Shown here: positions 1 through 4,886 of the stretch, piece by piece
Position numbering within the stretch: position 1 is the first letter of the stretch
Layout of the letters: every line of letters begins with the position of its first letter
DNA from: Desulfobacterales bacterium
GTDB lineage: Bacteria; Desulfobacterota; Desulfobacteria; Desulfobacterales; 4be13
Direction of reading: 5' to 3'
Length of the DNA: 5,090 nucleotides
Assembly (NCBI GenBank): GCA_029940115.1
Contig: JAOZRQ010000515.1
Coordinates: 1-5,090 of the forward strand
Program-made: the position numbers and the translations under genes
Notes under the pieces: model-generated
Told to the model about the DNA's origin: nothing
What the model saw: the letters and a program-made list of their open reading frames with translations, nothing else
The model's database searches: none

Positions 1-131
1 ATGAGACCTTTCAAATGAGCGACGGAGAAACCTTATCCGCATCCGAACTCGCCGCATGGCTGAATCAGGCTGATATCTCCGGTAAGGTGACCGTGGTTTA
101 CGACGCGTGCTATTCCGGGACATTCATGCAG

Positions 132-389
132 CCTTTCGATGATTCCCATGACGGCCTCGTATCCCAGTTGTTCCCTGACGCTCACGTCCCAGACGGTGCC
201 GCTGACCAGCTGAAGGAGGACATGGTTCTCACACGCCACTGTTTGCGGACTTCTTTGCATATGCCACGACAGAGTCTGTGTCGTGACCGGATTTCCCTCG
301 CAATGGACGCACTGATATCTCCGGGGACGGATGCGGATGAAGGTCCTTCTTCCGAAAACCGACAGGTGGCGCAACATGATCTCCCCGCT
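132..389 (-). mobile_element. ISL3-type transposase remnant (N-terminal zinc-finger/HTH region), antisense inside the mosaic frame
   Basis: On the minus strand this stretch translates to a recognisable ISL3-like transposase N-terminal segment: LSVFGRRTFIRIRPRRYQC, a C-x2-C pair (CVHC), then TTQTLSWHMQRSP, a leucine-rich HVLLQLVSGTVWDVS and GYEAVMGIIER. ISL3 transposases start with a zinc finger of this kind followed by a helix-turn-helix. The first Cys pair, the whole catalytic DDE domain and any terminal inverted repeats are absent, so it cannot move by itself. Similarity stops sharply at about 132 on one side, where the caspase sense begins, and about 387 on the other, where the FlgT-like sense begins. 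The insert is about 85 codons and close to a multiple of three, so the sense frame is undisturbed. The family call rests on motif memory, not a search. Confidence 0.7.
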
Positions 390-666
390 GTGACCATAAG
401 GCTTGGAAAGGACGGCAAACCACAAGCCGGTTCCTTGGAGATATCCGCGAGCATGATAGAGACGGAGACGTCCCATGAGGTCACATTGCAAGATGTCTAT
501 GGAGAAGATATTGACGAAACGGTTGTTGACGAGTTGTGTCAGGGGCTGGTGGTGAAGCTCAGAGACGCGCTTCCCCTGGTCGAAGGGAAAGTCGTTCACG
601 CGGGCAGGAAAAAGGTGACGATCAACCTCAGAAAAGACCATGAAATCAAGCCCGGCATGCATCTGA

Positions 667-738
667 TATTTTTCCGGGAAGGAGAGATCCTCCAAGATCC
701 AGTATTTTTCCGGGAAGGAGAGATCCTCCGAGATCCAG
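667..738 (+). repeat. 36-bp tandem duplication (2 copies) in the FlgT-like segment
   Basis: Bases 667-702 and 703-738 are identical except for A694 versus G730. The unit is a multiple of three and duplicates 12 residues of the FlgT-like domain (FFREGEIL-Q/R-DP). Related proteins have this FFREGE element once, so this is probably a recent slippage duplication, in keeping with relaxed selection on the frame. Confidence 0.9.
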
Positions 739-805
739 ATACCAGGGAAATACTGGGCGCGAATACAGAAACGCTCGGGACGGCCCGTGTCAATGAAGTC
801 CTGGG

Positions 806-1460
806 TCGCAACATGGTGGTCTCCCTAAATTATCAGAAACTGTATGACTTCAATCGCGACTGGCGTTTCTCCCTCTCCACCGATTCAGAGGGCCTCTCGG
901 CAAACCAAGCCTTTGAATATCAGCAGGAAGGAAACCTCTCCGCCTTGGGGATCGCCTACTGCATTCAGATCACGCCCCGATTCTCCGTGGGATGCACCCT
1001 GAACATATGGGATGATGACCTTGGAAGGAACGAATGGAGACAGGAGATCTCCCAGAAGGATGCGGGAAGGGATGACGGGAAGGCGTTTCTCCGGGAATCC
1101 CGCAATCTTCACACCTACCGGTTCAGCGGCATCAACGCCAATTTCGGGGCATTGTGGCATGTCACGGATAAGCTCGCCCTCAGTGCGGTACTCAAAACGC
1201 CCTTTGAAGCCGATTTGAAGCATGATCACGTATTTCATCACGCCCTCCAATATCCTGACCTGCCCGAATACGGCGCGACGACATCAAACTCGTTTCAGAT
1301 CGATGAGACCTTGGAGATGCCCATGTCTTATGGTATGGGAGCGGCCTACAAGTTTTCCAAGACCCTCACAGCCGCCTTGGACATCTACCGAACCGAATGG
1401 GACGACCTTGTTCAGACTGACGGCAAGGAGACCTCCCCCCGGCACTGGAGAGAGATGTGA
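806..1460 (+). pseudogene. Truncated FadL/OMPP1-type outer-membrane transporter fragment
   Basis: This is the 3' half of the mosaic frame. It shows alternating beta-strand sequence typical of FadL-family barrels: RNMVVSLNYQKLYDF, a GNLSALGIAYCIQITPRFSVG strand pair, SGINANFGALWHVTDKLALSAVLKTPFEA, MSYGMGAAYKFSKTLTAALDIYRTEWDD. FadL proteins carry hydrophobic substrates across the outer membrane; they are usually above 400 residues and start with a signal peptide and an N-terminal hatch. Neither is present here, since the frame arrives from the FlgT-like domain at about base 806. The 3' end is also short: after DLVQTDGKETSP it runs into a run of six Cs (1435-1440) and stops 20 bases later, losing the final strands. 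The C run is a plausible frameshift site, but reading in the other frame does not clearly restore the family sequence. Confidence 0.65.
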
Positions 1461-1579
1461 ACAATTTACTATTTCGCCGTTATTATACCTGAACCTGATA
1501 AACCAGTTGGAACTGCTCCCTAAGATATCTGAACTTCTCCCGCCGTGACGACCGGGAACCGGAGTCTGAAAATAAATTG

Positions 1580-1608
1580 TTGACATCTGAATTATCTTGG
1601 GATATGTG
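1580..1608 (+). promoter_or_regulatory. Possible sigma-70-type promoter
   Basis: A perfect TTGACA (1580-1585) is followed after 17 bp by TATGTG (1603-1608), which matches only half of a consensus -10 box. If used, it would give a leader of about 400 nt ahead of the FmdE-family gene, including both palindromic elements. Other candidates are TATAAT at 1680-1685 and TATAAC at 1853-1858, neither with a good -35 box. Confidence 0.25.
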
Positions 1609-1727
1609 TTTCTGATCTGTGTACAGGACAAAGACAAGACGCTTAGGGACTAAAAAAAACGCATTACCCCTAAATCCGTTATAATCGTGTTTTTTCTGAT
1701 GATCACGCTTTTCGGAGAGACCGCTCT

Positions 1728-1842
1728 GTCCGTAAACGTAAACCAAACCTGAACGCAAGTTGAACGTCAGCCAAACTTGAAATCAGACATTGTCCAAGCA
1801 TTAGGTTTACACCAATGCTTGAACAAGTTCAGGTTCACGGAC
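1728..1842 (+). repeat. Nested inverted-repeat element with a three-way-junction-like fold
   Basis: Three stems nest together. The closing stem is GTCCGT (1728-1733) with ACGGAC (1837-1842), continued across an asymmetric 12-nt/1-nt internal loop by AACCTGAAC (1746-1754) with GTTCAGGTT (1827-1835). Inside lie hairpin A, CAAGTT (1756-1761) with AACTTG (1774-1779), and hairpin B, 1791-1802 with 1814-1825 (one mismatch), extended by GGT/ACC around a TTAC loop at 1807-1810. No T run follows, so it is not a standard terminator. It may be a structured leader RNA, a protein-binding palindrome or a degenerate mobile palindrome. Pairing was done by eye. Confidence 0.5.
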
Positions 1843-1905
1843 TCCCCTAAGTTATAACACCTTTTGGAGAGAGCAAGAACACGTAAATTTCAATTTTCAA
1901 TTTTT

Positions 1906-2004
1906 GGTAGTCCTGCACAGGTAGTGATGAATTGGATTCAGTGTCCTGACATTCGGGGGACTGAACGGGATTCATCACTACCTCTGCAGGACCACCCAAT
2001 TTTT
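1906..2004 (+). promoter_or_regulatory. Long hairpin plus T5 tract in the leader of the FmdE-family gene (attenuator/terminator-like)
   Basis: Arms 1906-1942 and 1960-1996 pair over 37 positions with five mismatches and one G-T pair. The core AGGTAGTGATGAAT (1919-1932) pairs perfectly with 1970-1983. The 17-nt apex can pair a little further. The right arm is followed by AATTTTT (T run 2000-2004) and then at once by the ribosome binding site. A stable stem plus a U run is the form of an intrinsic terminator; placed directly before a gene's ribosome binding site it would suit attenuation or translational control. The two arms are also long enough to be the ends of a small palindromic mobile element, so regulation is inference. 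Confidence 0.55.
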
Positions 2005-2011
2005 AAAGGAG
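2005..2011 (+). promoter_or_regulatory. Ribosome binding site of the FmdE-family gene
   Basis: AAAGGAG lies six bases before the ATG at 2018 and fixes that start. It directly abuts the T tract of the upstream hairpin, so ribosome access could depend on how that hairpin folds. Confidence 0.85.
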
Positions 2012-2017
2012 AATGAA

Positions 2018-2656
2018 ATGAAGGCAGCGGATATTCTATCCAGTGAGGAATTCAAGAAATGTGTTGAGTTCCACGGCCATCTGTGCCCCGGCCTCTCCAT
2101 CGGGTACAAGGCGGCAAAGACAGGAATGGCATGGCTGAAGGAGAATCGGGCGGCGGATGAGGAGATCGTGGCGATTGTGGAGACCGACGCCTGTTCTGCC
2201 GATGCCGTGCAGGTACTGACTGGTTGCACCTTTGGCAAGGGAAACTTCATCTATAAGGATCACGGCAAGATGGTTCTCACGCTCCTCAGCCGGCAATCTG
2301 GAGAGGGGATCCGGGTAGCAATGAAATATGGGGCTTTGCCGCCGAATGAGGAGCATCGAAACCTGATCCAGAAGATCAGAAACGGCACGGCCACTGAAAC
2401 AGAGCAGAAACGCTTTCACGAACTCCATCACAAGCGAAGTTGCGATGTCCTGGAGATGCCGGCCGACCAGCTCTTCACCATCACATCGGTGAATATGCAG
2501 TTGCCGAAAAAGGCAAGAATCGAGCCATCAGAGCCGTGTGCCCAGTGCGGTGAGCCGACCATGGCGTCCAGATTGGAAGAGAGGGACGGCCAGCGGGTAT
2601 GCAGGGATTGCGAGGGGCGGGCGGCAAGGGGCGAGCGGGGAGCGGGGATTGCTTGA
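2018..2656 (+). CDS. FmdE-family protein with C-terminal zinc ribbon
   Basis: The 212-residue product is a complete FmdE-family protein (the family of formylmethanofuran dehydrogenase subunit E). Residues 18-25 are the signature FHGHLCPG (His19, His21, Cys23), followed by TDACSADAVQ (Cys59), TGCTFGKGN (Cys70) and DHGK at 81-84. These Cys/His residues probably hold a metal. The C-terminus has a small zinc ribbon, C174-x2-C177 and C195-x2-C198. In methanogens FmdE accompanies a Mo/W-dependent formylmethanofuran dehydrogenase. In bacteria the family is widespread without that enzyme, and its role is not settled; a link to molybdenum or tungsten enzymes is suspected. I see no signal peptide or membrane segment, so it is likely cytoplasmic. 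The last 14 residues (Gly/Arg/Ala-rich) come from a purine-rich repeat-like stretch and look like an added tail. The stop lies one base before the lptE start. Confidence 0.93.
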   Translation: MKAADILSSEEFKKCVEFHGHLCPGLSIGYKAAKTGMAWLKENRAADEEIVAIVETDACSADAVQVLTGCTFGKGNFIYKDHGKMVLTLLSRQSGEGIRVAMKYGALPPNEEHRNLIQKIRNGTATETEQKRFHELHHKRSCDVLEMPADQLFTITSVNMQLPKKARIEPSEPCAQCGEPTMASRLEERDGQRVCRDCEGRAARGERGAGIA

Positions 2657-2657
2657 C

Positions 2658-3194
2658 ATGAGAAAATCGCCTAGTAACAGGAACGGCCTGACCCGCCGCG
2701 TGTGTTTTGCCTATCTCATTCTGGGAATCTTGCTTTCATCCTGCGGGTACAGGTTCGCAGGGGGAGACCTCCCTTTTTCCATCAAGACCCTCTGCATCCG
2801 GATGTTTGAGAATCCCACCACCGAGGCCGGCATTGAGACGACATTTGCCAATGACCTGATCAATGAGTTCACGCGAAACAGCCATGTCATTCTGGCCGGC
2901 CCAGAGGAGGCGGATGCGATTCTCACGGGTGAAATCCGGTCCATGAGCATTGAGACCGTCTCCCGCAAATCGTCATATGTCCCTTTTGAACGGCAGGCCA
3001 AGATTGCGGTGGATTTGAGACTAAAGGACCGGGACGGCCAAGTGGTCTGGTCAGGAGATGAGATGTCTGAGGAAGAGGCCTATACAGTGATGCCGGAGAA
3101 GCTGGCAACGGAGCATAACCGACGGGAAGCGATTTCAGCCATATCGGAAAGGCTTGCCGAAGAGGTTTATGCGCGTGTGAGCGGGGGCTTTTAA
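2658..3194 (+). CDS. lptE: LptE-type LPS-assembly lipoprotein
   Basis: The 178-residue protein begins with a lipoprotein signal peptide: basic MRKSPSNRNGLTRR, a hydrophobic stretch at 15-26 and a lipobox LSSC with lipidated Cys29. The mature part opens with CGYRFAG, the hallmark of LptE, and continues with family features: LPFSIKTLCIRMFEN, AGIETTFANDLINEF, ADAILTGEI, a VPFERQAKIAVDLRL strand, GQVVWSG and a C-terminal helix rich in Arg, Ala and Glu. LptE sits in the outer membrane, plugs the LptD barrel and helps deliver lipopolysaccharide to the cell surface. Length fits the family. The ATG at 2658 is chosen because it places the signal peptide correctly; the frame is open further upstream, but only over the shadow of the FmdE-family gene. 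The ribosome binding site is weak (GGGGA at 2644-2648, in a G-rich stretch). The gene starts one base after the FmdE-family stop, so translational coupling is likely. I would more often expect leuS or holA next to it. Confidence 0.92.
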   Translation: MRKSPSNRNGLTRRVCFAYLILGILLSSCGYRFAGGDLPFSIKTLCIRMFENPTTEAGIETTFANDLINEFTRNSHVILAGPEEADAILTGEIRSMSIETVSRKSSYVPFERQAKIAVDLRLKDRDGQVVWSGDEMSEEEAYTVMPEKLATEHNRREAISAISERLAEEVYARVSGGF

Positions 3195-3249
3195 TGGGCG
3201 ATGGGCAATGGGCGATGGGCAATGGGCGAGAGGCAATGGCCGAGAGGCA
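3194..3249 (+). repeat. 14-bp tandem repeat, four copies, starting in the lptE stop codon
   Basis: Units at 3194-3207, 3208-3221, 3222-3235 and 3236-3249. The first two are identical (ATGGGCGATGGGCA), the third reads ATGGGCGAGAGGCA and the fourth ATGGCCGAGAGGCA. A degraded fifth copy follows. The unit is not a multiple of three, and the first copy starts at the last base of the TAA. The array is G-rich on the plus strand. Confidence 0.9.
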
Positions 3250-3331
3250 GGAAATGGGTGAGAGCAATGAGCAACGGGATGAGGGGCAATTTGATAGTCG
3301 CTTGCCCCTCGCCGCCCGCCTCTCGCCCCAT
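3222..3331 (+). repeat. Nested inverted repeats in the lptE-tmcB spacer
   Basis: The outer arms are 3222-3234 (ATGGGCGAGAGGC) and 3318-3331, the same sequence inverted with one extra G. Inside them GAGGGGCAA (3281-3289) pairs perfectly with TTGCCCCTC (3302-3310) across a 12-nt loop. There is no T run after the inner stem, so an intrinsic terminator is unlikely. The left outer arm is itself unit three of the 14-bp tandem array, so the palindrome and the array share origin. A transcript crossing this spacer would be folded between lptE and the iron-sulfur protein gene, which could separate their mRNA stability. Confidence 0.7.
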
Positions 3332-3347
3332 TCATTCAATTTTCAAA

Positions 3348-3354
3348 AAGGGAG
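3348..3354 (+). promoter_or_regulatory. Ribosome binding site fixing the start of the iron-sulfur protein
   Basis: AAGGGAG lies eight bases before the ATG at 3363. The frame is open upstream to 3201, but that part would translate the tandem and inverted repeats and has no ribosome binding site. A second ATG at 3390, ten codons into the gene, also follows an AAGGGAAG, but with only two bases between. Confidence 0.8.
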
Positions 3355-3362
3355 CAACTATT

Positions 3363-4700
3363 ATGGGTGGACCTGTATTAAGGGAAGACATGAAGGTGAT
3401 TTCTGATGAAGGTTTGGACAAGGGGATGGAAAGGCTTACACCGGAAAAAATCGAACAGGTCGTCAACTCGGTGCTGGAGACCGAAACCGGGGCCAGGCTC
3501 AAGGTGTATGTGGACACCTGTGTGCATTGCGGCCTCTGCTCCGAAGCCTGCCATTTTTTCCTTTCCAATGACAGAAACCCGGCTTTCTCCCCTGCCGGCA
3601 AGATCAAACAGACCTTGTGGGAAATTGTGAGAAAAAAGGGGAAGGTTGACCCCTCGTTTATCCGCAAGGCCGCGGAGATTGCCTATACCGAGTGCAATCT
3701 GTGCCGACGGTGTTCCATGTATTGTCCCTTTGGCATTGACATCGCTTACCTCATGCTGGTCATCCGGCGGATCTGCCACAAACTGGGCATGACGCCCCAG
3801 TATATCCAGACCACCGCGCACAGTCACGCGGTCACCCTGAACCAGATGTGGGTGAAGGATGACGAGTGGATTGACACGCTCATGTGGCAGGAGGAGGAGG
3901 CCCAGGACGAGATACCGGATCTCCGGATCCCCCTTGACAAGGAGGGAGCAGATGTCTTTTATTCGGTGATCGCGCCTGAGCCGAAGTTTCGCGCCCAACT
4001 GATCTACCAGGCCGCTGTCATCATGAAGGTCGCGGGGATCAACTGGACCATGCCGGCCACCCCGGGATGGGACAACAGCGACATGTGCATGTACACCGGG
4101 GACAACGAAGTGATGGGCCGGCTGAAAAAGGCGCATTTTGAGGCTGCCATGCGCCTGAAGGCGAAGCGGATCGTCATGGGGGAGTGTGGTCACGCGTTCC
4201 GTTCGATTTACGATGTGGGCAACCGGTGGGTCGCATGGCGGATGCCGCCCATACCGGTGACACATGCCATTGAGTTTTATTACGAGCTGTTCAAGGAAGG
4301 AAAGCTGAATATCCCCAAAAAGTATGACAAGCCGGTGACCTTGCATGATCCCTGCAACATTGTCCGGGGGAGGGGGCTTCATGAAATGGCGCGCCATGTG
4401 GTGGGGGAGACATGCGAAGAGTTTGTCGAAATGCATCCGAACCGCGAGCATAATTACTGTTGCAGCGCGGGGGGTGGCGTGATCAACTGTGGTCCTCCCT
4501 TTAAGATGAAACGGGTTGACGGGAACAGAGTCAAGGCCGAGCAGTTGTTCGCGGCAAAGGCCAGAGGTGCCAAGACCCTCATTTCCCCATGTCACAACTG
4601 TCACGGCGGACTTGAAGACATTATTCATCACCACGGACTGGACATGGAGATCAAGTTTTTGGGAGACATCATCTATGAATGTATGGAAAAACCCGAATAA
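3363..4700 (+). CDS. tmcB: TmcB-type CCG-domain iron-sulfur protein (HdrD/DsrK/HmcF superfamily)
   Basis: This is a 445-residue soluble iron-sulfur protein with no signal peptide or membrane segment. Two 4Fe-4S ferredoxin motifs lie near the N-terminus: C53-x2-C56-x2-C59-x3-C63 and C111-x2-C114-x2-C117-x3-C121-P. Two cysteine-rich (CCG) domains follow. The first is degenerate (C242; GECGHAF with C275). The second is complete: C331 in HDPCN, C366-C367 in NYCCSAGGG, and C410-x2-C413 in SPCHNC. CCG domains bind the special 4Fe-4S cluster of heterodisulfide reductases. The layout matches HdrD, DsrK, HmcF and TmcB; overall sequence and the MPATPGWDNSDM and MGECGHAFRSIYD blocks most resemble TmcB, as I remember the family. 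TmcB is the cytoplasmic subunit of the Tmc complex, which carries electrons from periplasmic tetrahaem cytochrome c3 across the membrane in sulfate reducers. TmcA, C and D are not in the window, and what follows is non-coding, so the gene looks detached. The symbol is about two-thirds certain; the superfamily is near certain. Confidence 0.93.
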   Translation: MGGPVLREDMKVISDEGLDKGMERLTPEKIEQVVNSVLETETGARLKVYVDTCVHCGLCSEACHFFLSNDRNPAFSPAGKIKQTLWEIVRKKGKVDPSFIRKAAEIAYTECNLCRRCSMYCPFGIDIAYLMLVIRRICHKLGMTPQYIQTTAHSHAVTLNQMWVKDDEWIDTLMWQEEEAQDEIPDLRIPLDKEGADVFYSVIAPEPKFRAQLIYQAAVIMKVAGINWTMPATPGWDNSDMCMYTGDNEVMGRLKKAHFEAAMRLKAKRIVMGECGHAFRSIYDVGNRWVAWRMPPIPVTHAIEFYYELFKEGKLNIPKKYDKPVTLHDPCNIVRGRGLHEMARHVVGETCEEFVEMHPNREHNYCCSAGGGVINCGPPFKMKRVDGNRVKAEQLFAAKARGAKTLISPCHNCHGGLEDIIHHHGLDMEIKFLGDIIYECMEKPE

Positions 4701-4719
4701 CATTGGAAATTGAAAATTG

Positions 4720-4867
4720 CTGATTCTAACGGATTTTGTGGTTTGAGGTCGTTCTTTGAACGCGGAGGTTCGGACATCCTCGTCTTCCCGGCCGGAAAGA
4801 CGAGGAGCTTCGGACGGGACTCCGCGTTGAAAAGATTGCTTCAGACCATAAAATCTGTTAGAATCAG
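4720..4867 (+). repeat. Near-continuous 148-nt hairpin 20 nt after the tmcB stop
   Basis: Position i pairs with 9587-i from 4720 to 4770: by hand count 38 Watson-Crick pairs, nine G-T pairs and four mismatches (C-T, C-A, G-G, G-A). After a small asymmetric internal loop, TCCTCGTCTT (4777-4786) pairs perfectly with 4797-4806, and CCG/CGG closes the tip. The G-T pairs are at 4731, 4738, 4743, 4747, 4749, 4751, 4753, 4769 and 4770. On the other strand these nine would be C-A mismatches, so the fold is much better as plus-strand RNA, the same sense as tmcB. No T run follows. It may be a 3'-UTR stabiliser, a small RNA, or a non-autonomous palindromic element. Confidence 0.75.
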
Positions 4868-4886
4868 GAGCATTGAATATTCTTGG

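Larger units (their letters stand above)
1..1460 (+). pseudogene. Mosaic open frame: C13/caspase-like peptidase end, antisense transposase piece, FlgT-C-like domain, truncated FadL-type barrel (5' end outside window)
   Basis: The frame is already open at base 3 (codons E-T-F-Q precede the first ATG at 15), and ETFQMSDGE resembles the interior of C13-type caspase-like peptidases, so the ATG at 15 is not the real start. Counting from that Met, residues 1-38 end in DACYSGTF with the presumed catalytic Cys at 32; the partner His would lie upstream. Residues about 39-124 match no sense-strand family and are the reverse complement of an ISL3-type transposase segment. Residues about 125-262 (LPLVEGKVV, KKVTINL, KPGMHLIFFREGE, ETLGTARVNEV) resemble the SH3-like C-terminal domain of FlgT-type envelope proteins. 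From about 265 (RNMVVSLNYQ) to 475 it resembles the middle and late strands of FadL/OMPP1 transporters. The first barrel strands, the plug and the last strands are missing. I infer a fused set of gene remnants. An expressed chimera or a misassembly cannot be excluded. Confidence 0.65.
1461..2017. other. Intergenic region without a credible gene; palindromes and possible promoters
   Basis: I find no convincing coding sequence on either strand in these 557 bp. The minus strand is open for short stretches but shows no family resemblance and no clear ribosome binding site. Contents: a weak inverted pair at 1517-1527/1593-1602, a promoter-like TTGACA at 1580, an isolated TATAAT at 1680-1685, the nested palindrome 1728-1842, a TATAAC at 1853-1858 and the long hairpin 1906-1996. 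The first part could include unrecognisable leftovers of the FadL-type gene's lost 3' end. Confidence 0.6.

Noticed and set aside
33..695. A 220-codon minus-strand frame as an intact gene
   Set aside because: Only its middle (about 132-389) resembles a transposase. The two ends are the antisense of the caspase-like and FlgT-like segments.
1538..1557. Intrinsic terminator after the mosaic frame (TCCCG/CGGGA hairpin)
   Set aside because: The stem is only five pairs and no T run follows.
1284..1758. Two overlapping minus-strand frames in and after the FadL-like fragment
   Set aside because: No recognisable motifs and no clear ribosome binding sites; one is largely antisense to the FadL-like sequence.
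2538..2657. Upstream in-frame start for lptE
   Set aside because: It would add 40 residues overlapping the FmdE-family gene and bury the lipoprotein signal peptide inside the protein.
3281..3310. Intrinsic terminator between lptE and tmcB
   Set aside because: The 9-bp stem is good, but the sequence after it is GC-rich with no T run.
3201..3362. Upstream in-frame start for the iron-sulfur protein
   Set aside because: The extra 54 residues are translated repeat sequence, and there is no ribosome binding site. AAGGGAG before 3363 fits better.
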